From: Luteimonas granuli
GTDB lineage: Bacteria > Pseudomonadota > Gammaproteobacteria > Xanthomonadales > Xanthomonadaceae
Assembly: GCF_007795095.1 (NCBI RefSeq)
Contig: NZ_CP042218.1
Location: 62,001 to 126,000, forward strand
Direction: 5' to 3'
DNA: 64,000 nucleotides
The position numbers and the translations under genes were made by a program. The first letter of the stretch is position 1; the number at the start of each line of letters is the position of its first letter. Positions 27,992 through 36,516 of this stretch are shown one piece after another. The notes below the pieces were generated by a model, which worked only from the letters and a program-made list of their open reading frames with translations, was not told where the DNA came from and ran no database searches.

Positions 27992-29401
27992 TCAGCCCGC
28001 GCGGGCCAGCAGGGTGGGCAACGTCTTCACCCGGCGCGCGCGCGCCGGAGCGATATCGAGCTGTTCCCGGTACTTGGCCACGGTGCGCCGCGCGATGTGC
28101 ACACCCTGGCGCGCCAGCAGCGCGGCAATGGCTTCGTCGGCGAGTGGACGCTGCGGCGGCTCGGCGTCGATCAGGCGGCGGACCATGGCCCGGACCGCGG
28201 TCGCCGAGACGCTGGCGCCTTCCAGGCGCACGTCGAAGAAACGCTTCATCTCGATGGTGCCGCGGGGCGTCTGCAGGTACTTGCCGGTGGTGATGCGCGA
28301 CACCGAGGACTCGTGCATGCCGATGGCCTCGGCCACTTCCTTCAGGGTCAGCGGGGCCATTGCTTCCTCGCCGCGCTCGAGGAAGGCGGCCTGGCGTTCG
28401 ACGATGACGCGGGCGGTGCGCAGCAGGGTGTCGTAGCGCATCGACAGCCCGCGGCTGAACCAGCGCGCCTCCTGCAGGAGTTCACGCAGGGGGCCCGCAT
28501 CGGCGCCGCCGGCCCCGGCCAGCGCCCGCTCGTAGCCGGCGTTGATGCCGACCCGCGGCGCGGTGACGGGATTGAGCGCGACCCGCCAGCGGCCGTCGGC
28601 ATGCCAGACCACCACATCGGGGACCACTGCGACCGGGACCTGGGGCGCGTCCGCCTCGGCGGGACGCGGATCCAGGCACAGGACCAGGCCGATGGCCTCG
28701 CGGACGTCGGCCTCGTCGCGCTCCAGCCGGCGCGCGATGGCGGCGACGTCGTGGGCGGCCAGCAGGTCCAGCGCATGCTCGAGGATGCGCGCGGCCAGCG
28801 GCCGGGCGGCGACACGGCCGGGCAGGGCGGTCAGCTGGGCCTGCAGGCACTCGCGCAGATCGACGGCGGCGACGCCGGCCGGATCGCCGGCCAGCAGGCG
28901 CTGGCGGACGCTTTCGACCTGCGCGGCCGTGCGACCGAAGCGCTCGCTCGCGCGCAGGGCCAGCGCTTCCAGCGGCGCAGTGAGATAGCCGGCGTCGTCG
29001 CAGTGTTCGAGCCAGAACGCGGCGACCTCGAGTTCGTCCGCCGGCAGCTCCAGCGCGGCACGCTGCAGGATGCGCAGCTGCGGATCGCTGGAGGCGGTGG
29101 CGGCGATGCGCTGCGCGCCGTCGTCCATGCCGATCTGCCAGCCGCCGCCGGGCACATCCCACATCGCCGGCTCGGGCAGTTCGTCGAAGGCCGCGGTCTC
29201 GACCGCCGCATCGGCCTCTTCGCCAGGCGCCGGCTCCTCCTCCTGCTCCAGCTCCAACAGCGGGTTGTGCTCGAGGACGCGGCGGATCTCCTGTTCAAGC
29301 TGCAGGCCGTCGAACTGCAGCAGGCGGATCGACTGCAGCAGCTGGGGCGTGAGGTTGAGCTGTTGCCCGAGCCGCATCGAGGTGCCGAGGGTGGCCTTCA
29401 T
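27992..29401 (-). CDS. rpoN: RNA polymerase sigma-54 factor RpoN
   Basis: 469-residue sigma-54. N-terminal activator-interacting region ([19 protein letters not shown]), an acidic segment (about residues 50-75), the core-binding domain, and a C-terminal DNA-binding part with helix-turn-helix ([20 protein letters not shown]) and the RpoN box [10 protein letters not shown]. It is the flagellar-cluster copy (called rpoN2 in Xanthomonas). It directs the seven sigma-54 sites seen here together with FleQ. A 177-base spacer precedes it. Confidence 0.97.
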   Translation of the reverse strand: MKATLGTSMRLGQQLNLTPQLLQSIRLLQFDGLQLEQEIRRVLEHNPLLELEQEEEPAPGEEADAAVETAAFDELPEPAMWDVPGGGWQIGMDDGAQRIAATASSDPQLRILQRAALELPADELEVAAFWLEHCDDAGYLTAPLEALALRASERFGRTAAQVESVRQRLLAGDPAGVAAVDLRECLQAQLTALPGRVAARPLAARILEHALDLLAAHDVAAIARRLERDEADVREAIGLVLCLDPRPAEADAPQVPVAVVPDVVVWHADGRWRVALNPVTAPRVGINAGYERALAGAGGADAGPLRELLQEARWFSRGLSMRYDTLLRTARVIVERQAAFLERGEEAMAPLTLKEVAEAIGMHESSVSRITTGKYLQTPRGTIEMKRFFDVRLEGASVSATAVRAMVRRLIDAEPPQRPLADEAIAALLARQGVHIARRTVAKYREQLDIAPARARRVKTLPTLLARAG

Positions 29402-29504
29402 CCTGTCCCGTCCTGTCCGCGCCGGAGGAATGGCGCACGGGAGGTATCGTGGAATCGGCGCGACGGAAGGGCTATCGGGAAGTTCCCGGTTGCATGAGGG
29501 ATCG

Positions 29505-29522
29505 CCCCGACGCCTGTCGGGG
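29505..29522. other. Hairpin in the rpoN upstream spacer
   Basis: A perfect 7-bp stem (CCCCGAC/GTCGGGG) with a GCCT loop, in the 177-base spacer between rpoN and the LuxR-type regulator gene. No T-tract follows on either strand, so it is at best a weak terminator of the upstream gene. No promoter was recognised in the spacer. Confidence 0.4.
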
Positions 29523-29578
29523 ATTCACCGATCACGATTCCGTCGCGGGACGCCGGAAAGACGTCGCATTGGCGGATT

Positions 29579-30211
29579 TCAGGCCGGCCGGCTTCCGAGG
29601 CGTGCGGCCAAGAGCAGAAGTTCGTTGGCGCGACGGCAGCCCAGCACTTCCATCATCCGGGCACGGTGGGTTTCCACGGTCTTCACGCTGATGCCCAGTT
29701 CGGCGCCGATCTCCTTGTTGCCCAGACCATTGCCGATCAGGGCCAGCACCTCGCGCTGGCGCGGCGACAGCGCGTCCACGCCCTGTGCCTTTCCGCGCCC
29801 CAGCAGCGGAGCCATCATGCGCGACGACAGGCGCGGGCTGATGAAGACTTCGCCGGCGGCGACGGTGCGGAGCGCGAGCTCGAGCTCCAGCGGGGCGGCG
29901 TCCTTGACGATGAATCCGGCCGCGCCGCGCTCCAGCGCCGCGCGCACGTGCAGGGGGTCGTCGTGCATCGACATCATCAGCACCCGGGTGGCCGGCAGTT
30001 CGGCCAGGATCCCGACCATGGCGTCCAGGCCACTGCGACCGGGCAGGGACAGGTCCATCAGCACGACCCCGGGGCGATGGATCAGGGTCATCGCCAGCGC
30101 CTCGTCGGCGTTGCTGGCGTCGCCGCAGACGTGCACGTCGTCGAAGCCCTGCAGCAGCCGGACCAGCCCGGCACGCACGAAAGTATGGTCGTCGACGATC
30201 AGTACTCGCAC
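29579..30211 (-). CDS. LuxR/NarL-type two-component response regulator
   Basis: 210 residues: receiver domain with LIVDDHTFVRAGL, phospho-acceptor Asp in VVLMDLSLPGRSG and Lys in GFIVKDAAPLEL, then a NarL/LuxR DNA-binding domain (LSPRQREVLALIGNGLGNKE and VKTVETHRARMM). Start is GTG at 30211. Such regulators pair with HisKA_3-type kinases; the kinase at 52541-53272 is of that class but lies 22 kb away, so pairing is only a suggestion. Located next to rpoN and the fliS-T genes, it may tune late flagellar expression. Confidence 0.9.
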   Translation of the reverse strand: MRVLIVDDHTFVRAGLVRLLQGFDDVHVCGDASNADEALAMTLIHRPGVVLMDLSLPGRSGLDAMVGILAELPATRVLMMSMHDDPLHVRAALERGAAGFIVKDAAPLELELALRTVAAGEVFISPRLSSRMMAPLLGRGKAQGVDALSPRQREVLALIGNGLGNKEIGAELGISVKTVETHRARMMEVLGCRRANELLLLAARLGSRPA

Positions 30212-30266
30212 CCTGCAGCAGCTCCGGCGTTGATTTCCCCGACCCGAGAATACGCGAAAGCGCTGC

Positions 30267-30830
30267 TCAGAGCCGGCGCTGCCCGGCGATCTGGCGGCGG
30301 TGCAGCCGGAACAGGTGGCGGTCGATCGCCTCGCTCAGGTCAGGGCGCAGGTCCGAGAAACCCAGCCAGACGCGCGCACCGCCCGGCCGCCCGGCCAGGT
30401 CGAGGACCCTGGCAGGCAGTTCGAGATGGTCGGGCAGCCACTCCGTGGGCTGCAGCCGCAGCACCACTCCGGCACCCACGGCGAACGCCGGTGCCGGATC
30501 GAGATCGACGCGCAGGCCGTGCCGCGACCAGCGCAGATGGCGGACCGGCATGGTCTCGTCGCGGGTGAGCAGCCGGCCGAGCAGGGCGAGGACCAGGTCG
30601 AGCTTGGCATCCATGCGCTGGGCGAGCAGGGGCAGATCCCCGTGTTCCTCGGCGTCGTCCTTGCGCAGGTCTTCGAGCTGGGCGAGGCTGGCGAGCAGGG
30701 AGGCCGCCTGCGGCTGGCGGCCGCGGCCGTCGGAGGCGTCGATCGCCAGCGGCAGGTCCAGTTCGCAGCTCAGTGCGTCGCCGAACAGGCGCTCTTCGGC
30801 CGCGACCCCGATACCGTCGGCCGCGCTCAT
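30267..30830 (-). CDS. PilZ-like domain protein of the fliST operon
   Basis: 187 residues. An N-terminal helical region of about 85 residues leads into a beta-rich domain (MPVRHLRWSRHGLRVDLDP, VVLRLQPTEWLPDHLELPARVL, ARVWLGFSDL) that resembles a PilZ barrel. The RxxxR and DxSxxG c-di-GMP-binding signatures are not intact (HLRWSRHG stands where D-x-S-x-x-G is expected), so nucleotide binding is doubtful. It overlaps fliT by 4 bases, so it belongs to fliD-fliS-fliT. Divergent PilZ proteins sit at this place in Xanthomonas flagellar clusters. Function unknown. Confidence 0.6.
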   Translation of the reverse strand: MSAADGIGVAAEERLFGDALSCELDLPLAIDASDGRGRQPQAASLLASLAQLEDLRKDDAEEHGDLPLLAQRMDAKLDLVLALLGRLLTRDETMPVRHLRWSRHGLRVDLDPAPAFAVGAGVVLRLQPTEWLPDHLELPARVLDLAGRPGGARVWLGFSDLRPDLSEAIDRHLFRLHRRQIAGQRRL

Positions 30831-31132
30831 CCTTCCGCCCCCGCAGCGGCATAGGCGCGCGAGGCTTCCCCGGCCCTGCGCACGCGCTCCAGTTCGCCCG
30901 CGATCCCTTGGCGCCGGGAGGCCATGCGCAGCAACAGGTCGTTCTGCATCCGCAGCAGCTCGCGGATGGCGTCGATCGGCGCTTCCCGGCCGCGCTGCTC
31001 GAGGTAATGGCGCAGGCTTCGGTCGTAGGCCGCCATCACCTCACCCGCCGCCGCAAGATCATCGTCATCGAGCGCGGAGCCGAGCGCGCCCAGCTCGGCG
31101 TGCAGGCCGGGCAGGCCGGCGTCGCCGCTCAT
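30827..31132 (-). CDS. fliT: FliT-like flagellar export chaperone
   Basis: 101-residue, all-helical protein with charged heptads (YDRSLRHYLEQRG, RELLRMQNDLLLRMASRR). Size, helicity and the place right after fliS with a 4-base overlap match FliT, the chaperone of the filament cap protein FliD. Sequence similarity in this family is weak, so identity rests mainly on context. Confidence 0.7.
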   Translation of the reverse strand: MSGDAGLPGLHAELGALGSALDDDDLAAAGEVMAAYDRSLRHYLEQRGREAPIDAIRELLRMQNDLLLRMASRRQGIAGELERVRRAGEASRAYAAAGAEG

Positions 31133-31545
31133 GCCCGCGTGTCCGCGAGGGCGGCCGTACCCTGCTGCGGCGCGATCGCGTCCCAGGCCGAGACCACTTC
31201 GCCCAGCAGGCCCAGGACCTCGCGCAGCGCGTCGCCGCTGTTGGTGAGGTTGGCCTCGGTCAGGCGCCGCGAGACGTAGTCGTACAGGGCCGACAGGTTG
31301 CGGGCGACCTCGCCGCCTGCCTCGTGGTCGAGCGAGCCGTTGAGGTGGCCGACGATGGCGCAGGCTTCGCCGATGGCCTTGCCCTTGCGGGCGTGGTCGC
31401 CGCGCTCGATGCAGGCCTCCGCCAGGCGGATGCGCGCGCAGGCACCGGACAGCAGCAGCGCGACCAGCTTGTGCGGGTCGGCGTCCATCACCGCGCCCTC
31501 GAGCTGGTTCTGGCGGTACTGATCGGCATGGGGTCGGGACATCAT
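31129..31545 (-). CDS. fliS: Flagellin export chaperone FliS
   Basis: 138-residue four-helix FliS. Family patterns QYRQNQLEGAV near the N-terminus, DPHKLVALLLSGACARIR, and NGSLDHEAGGEVARNLSALYDYVSRRL-like central helix (seen as HEAGGEVARNLSALYDYV). It binds the flagellin C-terminus before export. 15 bases downstream of fliD. Confidence 0.95.
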   Translation of the reverse strand: MMSRPHADQYRQNQLEGAVMDADPHKLVALLLSGACARIRLAEACIERGDHARKGKAIGEACAIVGHLNGSLDHEAGGEVARNLSALYDYVSRRLTEANLTNSGDALREVLGLLGEVVSAWDAIAPQQGTAALADTRA

Positions 31546-31560
31546 GGCGGTTCCTCGCGC

Positions 31561-32958
31561 TTACTTGGCCTTGGCCTGCGCGCTCAGCATGCTGAGCTGC
31601 TGGCCGAGGTAGTTGCTGGTGGTGGACATCTGCGCCATCAGGGAGTCGAGGGCCACGAACTGCGCCTGGTAGCGCCGGGCGACGGCGTCCATGCGGGCCT
31701 CGAGCGCTTCGCGCCGCTTGGCAACGTCCTTGACCTGGTCGTCGAGGCTGCCCTTGCGCGCCGTGAAGGCGCCGTCGCTGCCGACGTAGCCGCCGACCAC
31801 GGTCTTGAGACGCGCGGCAAGACCGTTCTCGCCGGTGAAGGCGGCGGCGATGCCGGCGGCGTTGTCGGCCATGGCGGCGTCGAACTTCGCCGCGTCCAGC
31901 ACCAGGCTGCCGTCGGCGTTCGGGAAGCCGCGGGTCTGCAGGCCCAGGGTCCTGCCGTCGAAGCCCTGTCCGGCGAGCTCGGCGAGCATGCCGCCCATGG
32001 CGTCGCGCAGCTGGGCGGCCGCGCCGCGCACCTGCGCGTCGCCGGTGAGCGCCGACGGCGTCCGCGTCTCGGCGTTGTAGCCGGTGACGTCCTTGATGGC
32101 CTTGAGTGCGGCGTTGTAGGCCTTGACGAAGCCCTCGACCGCGGCCCGGCTGCCGGCGGGATCGGCGTTGACCTCGATGGTGGCGGTGCCGGACTTCTGC
32201 AGCTTCAGGGTCAGGCCCGGCACCGCGTCGGCGATGCTGTTGCCGTCCGCGGTGGTCCGTAGACCGTCGATCAGGACCTCGGCATCGGCGGCCGGCGCGC
32301 GCTCCTCCAGACCGCTGATCAGCGAATGCAGTTCGCCGTCGCCTTCGGCCACGGTGATCGAAATGGCATTGGCCGCACCCGTCTTCGAGCCGGCGATGGA
32401 CAGGTGCTGGCCTTCGTCGGAGGTGAGCAGGGCGGCCTGCACGCCGTGGCTGGCAGCCGCGGCGTTGATCGCGCTGCGGATGTCGGCGAGGGTGGCGCCG
32501 GCCTTGACCTCGATGTCGACAAAGTCCGCGCCGATTCCCAGGCGCAGCTGGCCCGCACCGAAGGTGGTGCCGACCGCGACGCCGCCCCCGACCAGCTTGT
32601 GGGCGCTGGCAAGCGAGAGCACCTCGATCTCGTAGCGACCGACCGGCGTGCCCTTGCCGACCGTGGCGGTCACCGCCTGCGCGTCGGCGCCGGCGCCGGA
32701 ACCCGTGCCGGACCCGACGGTCCTGACCGAGCGCGCACCCAGGGCATCGGCCTTCTGCAGCGCATCGAGCGCGGTCTTCAGGCCGTCGAAGGCCGATGTG
32801 ATGCTGCCGAGGCCCGACAGCTTGAACTTCGCGGCGGCCTCGAGCTTGTTGAGGCGTGCGTCCTGGGGTGCACGATCGGCAGCGACCAGCTGGCTCACGA
32901 TGCTGCTGATGTCCAGCCCCGAGCCGATGCCGCCGTAACCGAAGGAGTAGTCCGCCAT
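31561..32958 (-). CDS. fliD: Filament cap protein FliD
   Basis: 465-residue FliD/HAP2. N-terminal region (GSGLDISSIVSQLVAADRAP) and C-terminal coiled coil (ARRYQAQFVALDSLMAQM, ending LSMLSAQAKAK) are typical, with the variable D2-D3 domains between. It caps the filament and aids flagellin folding. Two promoters precede it: sigma-28 at 33024-33050 and sigma-54 at 33065-33078, so it can be expressed both before and after FliA is released. Confidence 0.95.
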   Translation of the reverse strand: MADYSFGYGGIGSGLDISSIVSQLVAADRAPQDARLNKLEAAAKFKLSGLGSITSAFDGLKTALDALQKADALGARSVRTVGSGTGSGAGADAQAVTATVGKGTPVGRYEIEVLSLASAHKLVGGGVAVGTTFGAGQLRLGIGADFVDIEVKAGATLADIRSAINAAAASHGVQAALLTSDEGQHLSIAGSKTGAANAISITVAEGDGELHSLISGLEERAPAADAEVLIDGLRTTADGNSIADAVPGLTLKLQKSGTATIEVNADPAGSRAAVEGFVKAYNAALKAIKDVTGYNAETRTPSALTGDAQVRGAAAQLRDAMGGMLAELAGQGFDGRTLGLQTRGFPNADGSLVLDAAKFDAAMADNAAGIAAAFTGENGLAARLKTVVGGYVGSDGAFTARKGSLDDQVKDVAKRREALEARMDAVARRYQAQFVALDSLMAQMSTTSNYLGQQLSMLSAQAKAK

Positions 32959-33023
32959 GCCTCTGTCTCCGTATCGCGCCCGCGTCGCGGCGGGGCGCGG
33001 CCGCGCGCCGCGACCGTGCTGGT

Positions 33024-33050
33024 TTAGCGGCCGTCGGCCGCGGTTCTTGA
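33024..33050 (-). promoter_or_regulatory. Sigma-28 promoter for fliD-fliS-fliT
   Basis: TCAAG and GCCGCTAA with 15 bases between TCAA and GCCG, minus strand. The predicted start is about 60 bases before the fliD ATG. Confidence 0.75.
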
Positions 33051-33064
33051 ATCCTCGCGATGCT

Positions 33065-33078
33065 GCAAGAAGCGTGCC
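33065..33078 (-). promoter_or_regulatory. Sigma-54 promoter for fliD-fliS-fliT
   Basis: GGCAC-N5-TTGC on the minus strand, full core match. Its predicted +1 (about 33053) lies just upstream of the sigma-28 -35 box, so the two promoters are arranged in tandem. Confidence 0.78.
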
Positions 33079-33138
33079 CCCGCACGGCGCGGTGCCGGCG
33101 GCACGGCGGGCGGACCGGAATACATGCGCTCCGGAACC

Positions 33139-33166
33139 TCAAGAACGCCCCGTGCCGCGCCGCTAA
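33139..33166 (+). promoter_or_regulatory. Probable sigma-28 promoter for the YcgR-like gene
   Basis: TCAAG and GCCGCTAA with 16 bases between TCAA and GCCG (one more than optimal). The predicted start is about 20 bases before the ATG at 33193. It is divergent from the fliD promoters. Confidence 0.55.
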
Positions 33167-33192
33167 GCCTTCACGGCTACCATGGCTGAGAC

Positions 33193-33960
33193 ATGACCGT
33201 GCATGAAACGACGCAAGCGCCGCCGTCCGGGGACGGGCTCCATGCCGACGAGCGCTATGTGGTCCGCGACCCGCGGCAGGTCCGCGCCTTGCTGCAGGCG
33301 CTGATCGATCAGCGCGCCACCATCACCGCCCTCCCGGACGGGTGCGGGCAATCATTCCCCAGCGCGGTGCTGGAGCTGGGCGAGGACAGCCTGGTGCTCG
33401 ACGGCAGTCCCGTGGCCGCGTTCAACCGGCGCGCCGCCGGGGCCGGGTTCCTGCTCTGCTTCGCACAGGTGGACCGGGTGCAGCTGCGCTTCCGCGTCGA
33501 GCGGCCGCGGCAGCAGGAACGGGGCGGCTACGTCGCCTTCATGGCGTCGCTGCCAGGCGAAGTCCACCACCTGCAGCGTCGCGAGCTGTACCGGTTGACC
33601 ACCTCGCTCGACGACGCCCCGTGGGTCCGCGTTCCCGATCCGGCAGGTGGGGAGCCCCTGCGCTGGCGCGCGGCCGACGTCAGCGCGGGGGGTATCGCCC
33701 TGCTGCTGCCGACCGAGCAGACGGTCTTCGCGCTGGAGCAGCTGTACACCGGCTGCGCGCTGGAGCTGCCCGACACCCCTGCGATCACGCTCAGCCTGCG
33801 GGTCCGCAGCCTGGTCGCGATCCGGCGTGCCGATGGCACCGGGCAGCTGCGCGCGGGCCTGCGCTTCGAAGACCTGCCGCGCGGCGCCGACGCCACCATC
33901 CAGCGTCACATCTTCAACGTCGAGCGCAGGCGGAACGCGAAGATGAGCGGCAACGGCTGA
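33193..33960 (+). CDS. ycgR: YcgR/FlgZ-type flagellar brake protein (PilZ, c-di-GMP receptor)
   Basis: 255 residues with two beta-rich domains: an N-terminal YcgR-type PilZN domain (about 20-125) and a C-terminal PilZ domain. The c-di-GMP signatures are intact: QRRELYR (RxxxR) near residue 130 and DVSAGGIAL (DxSxxG) near 165. In the presence of c-di-GMP such proteins bind the motor or stator and slow swimming. Transcribed away from fliD, with a probable sigma-28 promoter. It is the only clear c-di-GMP binder in the window apart from FleQ. Confidence 0.9.
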   Translation: MTVHETTQAPPSGDGLHADERYVVRDPRQVRALLQALIDQRATITALPDGCGQSFPSAVLELGEDSLVLDGSPVAAFNRRAAGAGFLLCFAQVDRVQLRFRVERPRQQERGGYVAFMASLPGEVHHLQRRELYRLTTSLDDAPWVRVPDPAGGEPLRWRAADVSAGGIALLLPTEQTVFALEQLYTGCALELPDTPAITLSLRVRSLVAIRRADGTGQLRAGLRFEDLPRGADATIQRHIFNVERRRNAKMSGNG

Positions 33961-33992
33961 GCGCCGCACCGTCGCGCCTTGAAGTCGCCTCG

Positions 33993-34146
33993 TTGGGGGC
34001 CGCGCTGCCCGTCCCGCGCTCAGGAGCGGCTCCGTTGGGGTCCGCGCTGCCCGTTCCGCGCTCAGGAGCGGCTCCGCTGGGGTCCGCGCTGCCCGTTCCG
34101 CGCTCAGGAGCGGCTCCGTTGGGGCCCGCGCCGCCCGTCCCGCGCA
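33993..34146. repeat. 42-bp direct tandem repeat, about 3.6 copies
   Basis: Units begin at 33993, 34035, 34077 and 34119 (the last partial). They differ at only a few positions. Each contains a small hairpin (CGCTC-AG-GAGCG). The last, partial unit passes into the outer arm of the structured element at 34133, whose sequence resembles the unit, so the array looks like an outgrowth of that arm. No spacers lie between units, so this is not CRISPR. Confidence 0.9.
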
Positions 34147-34248
34147 CAGGGGGTGTGCTCCCCCGGCAGTCTCCGCGTCCTGCTCCCACTGCCGGCCGCC
34201 GGCCATCCATGGCCGGCTGTCCGCACACCCCCTGTGCGCGGGACGGGC
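34133..34248 (-). repeat. Structured three-stem repeat element, copy A
   Basis: A perfect 26-bp inverted repeat (34133-34158 with 34223-34248) encloses two further hairpins. One is GCCGGCCA/TGGCCGGC with a 4-base loop (34198-34217). The other is CCGGCAGT/ACTGCCGG with a 17-base loop (34163-34195). Read on the minus strand the large loop is GGGAGCAGGACGCGGAG. The same layout recurs in copy B with different stem sequences. Function unknown; it is in the long non-coding gap between ycgR and fliC. Confidence 0.85.
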
Positions 34249-34370
34249 TCCGACGTTCTTGGCTTCGGGACGGAAGATCAAGAGCGGCGGAGCCGGGCTC
34301 CTGGTCATGACACCCCGTTTCGACGCGGACGTCGACGTGGCCCTCGTCCCGAACGCGACCAAAGGTCGTG

Positions 34371-34484
34371 CCCGCCGCGGATGCAGGGGGGATGCCCAGA
34401 GCCGGCCATGGATGGCCGGCGGCCGGATCTGGGAGCAGGACGCGGAGAATCCGGCGGGGCATCCCCTCCTGCGTCCGTGGCGGG
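34371..34484 (+). repeat. Structured three-stem repeat element, copy B
   Basis: Opposite orientation to copy A. The outer stem has 12 uninterrupted pairs (34386-34397 with 34457-34468, one G-T) and continues outward past a bulged C for about 15 more. Inside are the same GCCGGCCA/TGGCCGGC hairpin (34401-34420) and a second stem CCGGAT/ATCCGG (34423-34454) around the identical loop GGGAGCAGGACGCGGAG. Outer and second stems differ in sequence from copy A but keep pairing. Confidence 0.85.
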
Positions 34485-34574
34485 CGGCCAGCACTCGAAC
34501 GGAGCGCCCGTGGCGGGCGGCCCGGACTTCACCGGAGCGCCCCTGGCGGCCGGCCCGGACTCGAACGGAGCGTC
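34476..34574. repeat. 33-bp direct tandem repeat, three copies
   Basis: Units at 34476-34508, 34509-34541 and 34542-34574, starting with CGTGGCGGGCGGCC or a close variant and ending CGGAGCGCC or CGGAGCGTC. The first unit begins inside the 3' outer arm of structured copy B, mirroring how the 42-bp array begins in the arm of copy A. Confidence 0.88.
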
Positions 34575-34596
34575 CCCTCGATCGGGAGAAGAACCC

Positions 34597-34629
34597 AAAA
34601 AAGACCTCCGGCGCGAGCCGGAGGTCTTT
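34597..34629 (-). terminator. Rho-independent terminator of fliC
   Basis: A perfect 13-bp stem (AAAGACCTCCGGC with its complement) and a 4-base loop, followed on the minus strand by a run of T. It lies 48 bases after the fliC stop. Confidence 0.92.
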
Positions 34630-34676
34630 CGGTGTTGCGCGCCCGGGACTCGCGTCCCGGGCGTGTTCCGCAGGAC

Positions 34677-36320
34677 TCAGCGCAGGAGGCTGAGGACGTT
34701 CTGCGGGATCTGGTTGGCCTGCGCCAGCATCGCGGTACCGGCCTGCTGCAGGATCTGCGTGCGCGACAGCTCAGCGGTCTCCTTGGCGAAGTCGGTGTCC
34801 ATGATCCGGCTGCGCGACGCCGTCAGGTTCTCCGAGGTGGTCTGGAGGTTGGCCACGACCGAGCTGAAGCGGTTCTGGATCGCACCCAGGTCGGCGCGCG
34901 AGGAGTTCACCGCGTCCAGGGCCGCGTCCATCGCCAGGATGGCGTTGTCGGCACCCTCGGTGCTGGTGATGTCCAGGGCCGCGAAACCGACCTGGGCGCT
35001 GCCCACGGCGTACGCCGTGCTGCCGGCCAGCGCACCGCCCGCCGTGGTGCCGGCGGTCAGGCCGGTCAGCGCGGTGAGGTCGCTGGAGCTGCCGGCGATG
35101 ACGATGTCGCCACTGCTCGACTCCAGGCGGAGGTTGCCATTGACCAGCGAGGCCGTGACCTTGGTGGTTCCGCTCTGGTTGTTGATCGCGGTCACCAGTG
35201 CGCTGGCACGCTCGGAGGCGCTGCCGGAAGCCGCGACTTCGATGTTCGTGCCGTTGATGGTCAGTGCGTCACCGACCAGGGCGCCAAAGGTACCGGGGGT
35301 ACCGGGGGTGGCGGGAACTGCCGGCGTGCCGGTCGGCGGGACGGCCGGGGTGCCGCTGTGGCTGGCGACGAACGTGGCAGCGTTCGCGAAGCTGCCAGCG
35401 GTACCGAAGTCGCCAGTCTGGTCGATCACGAGCGCAGTGCCGTCGGCCTTCGAGAAGGTCAGCGTGCCGGCGTCCGCCGTCCCCGTGAAGGTGATTCCAG
35501 CGGCAGTGAGCGCGGCACTGCTGGTGCCGAGTGCGGCGTCGATGCGAGCGGCATCGATCGTCTCCGTCGTACCGCTGGCCTGCGTGACGTTCAGGATCTC
35601 GACGCCACCAACGGTCAATGTGAAGTTCTGGCCATCCGCGCCGGACACCGCATCGGTCCAGGCACCCGACGCGCCGGAGGTGGTGGCAACCGCGGCGCTG
35701 CCCGGATCGTAGTCGGAGGAGGCGGGCGTCCCCGGGGTACCCGGCGTGGCACCGGTACCGGTAGCGGCCACACCGCTGGCCGCGGCCGAGGTCGCCACGC
35801 TGGTCCAGCTCCCCAGCTCGCTCATGTTGGCGTTGGCGATCTGGGCGATGTTGATGACCTGGCCCTGGTTGGCGCCGACCTGGAAGGCCTGGTTCATGAA
35901 GCTGCCGTCGAGGAGCTGGCGACCGTTGAACGAGGTCTGCTCGGCCACGCGCTGGATCTCGGACTTCAGCTGGCCGACTTCGGCGTTGAGCGCGGCGCGG
36001 TCGGAGTCGGAGTTGGTGGCGTTGCGCGACTGCACGGCCAGCTCGCGGATACGCTGCAGGTTGTTGCCGATCTCGCCCAGCGCGCCTTCCGCGGTCTGCG
36101 CCAGCGAGATGCCGTCGTTGGCGTTGCGGGCGGCCTGGTCCATGCCGCGGATCTGGGTGGTGAAGCGCTGCGAGATCGCGAGGCCGGCGGCGTCGTCCTT
36201 CGCGCTGTTGATGCGCAGGCCCGAGGACAGGCGCTGGATGGTGGTGGACAGGCTGGCGCTGTTGGTGGCCAGGTTGCGCTGCGCGTTCAGTGCAATCGTG
36301 TTGGTATTGATGACGGACAT
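34677..36320 (-). CDS. fliC: Flagellin FliC (enlarged central region)
   Basis: 547-residue flagellin. The D0/D1 N-terminus ([36 protein letters not shown]) and C-terminus ([20 protein letters not shown], ending PQNVLSLLR) are textbook. The surface-exposed centre (about residues 175-430) contains a folded insert flanked by Gly/Thr/Pro linkers ([21 protein letters not shown]). Known Xanthomonas flagellins are near 400 residues, so about 150 residues are extra. Sigma-28 promoter at 36424-36450 with a 97-base leader; strong terminator downstream. It is the only flagellin gene here. Confidence 0.97.
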   Translation of the reverse strand: MSVINTNTIALNAQRNLATNSASLSTTIQRLSSGLRINSAKDDAAGLAISQRFTTQIRGMDQAARNANDGISLAQTAEGALGEIGNNLQRIRELAVQSRNATNSDSDRAALNAEVGQLKSEIQRVAEQTSFNGRQLLDGSFMNQAFQVGANQGQVINIAQIANANMSELGSWTSVATSAAASGVAATGTGATPGTPGTPASSDYDPGSAAVATTSGASGAWTDAVSGADGQNFTLTVGGVEILNVTQASGTTETIDAARIDAALGTSSAALTAAGITFTGTADAGTLTFSKADGTALVIDQTGDFGTAGSFANAATFVASHSGTPAVPPTGTPAVPATPGTPGTFGALVGDALTINGTNIEVAASGSASERASALVTAINNQSGTTKVTASLVNGNLRLESSSGDIVIAGSSSDLTALTGLTAGTTAGGALAGSTAYAVGSAQVGFAALDITSTEGADNAILAMDAALDAVNSSRADLGAIQNRFSSVVANLQTTSENLTASRSRIMDTDFAKETAELSRTQILQQAGTAMLAQANQIPQNVLSLLR

Positions 36321-36423
36321 GATGCTGGTCTCCTGGAATTGGGAACCGGCACGGGCGCGTTACCTGGCCGGTGGTTCCGCAGGGGCTTGCCGTTTCATGC
36401 GGACCTGTCCTCTGCTGATGCCA

Positions 36424-36450
36424 TTAACGGCAGCGGGCCGAGCGGCTTTA
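36424..36450 (-). promoter_or_regulatory. Sigma-28 promoter for fliC
   Basis: TAAAG and GCCGTTAA with exactly 15 bases between TAAA and GCCG, minus strand. One change from the FliA consensus. Confidence 0.88.
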
Positions 36451-36516
36451 GGGACAGGGCTTGAATTCCGGCGATCCAGTGATCCGCCGCCGCGCCTTGC
36501 GCGCGGCGCGGGAGAC

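Noticed and set aside
33914..34494. Minus-strand open frames across the 42-bp repeats and copy A
   Set aside because: They follow the repeat DNA and have no start signal; such frames are common artefacts of repeat regions.
33993..34574. CRISPR array
   Set aside because: Units are directly adjacent without unique spacers and no cas gene is present.
34259..34693. Plus-strand open frame through the structured element and 33-bp repeats
   Set aside because: Its 11-residue periodicity only mirrors the DNA repeat, it crosses the fliC terminator, and it has no ribosome site or family match.
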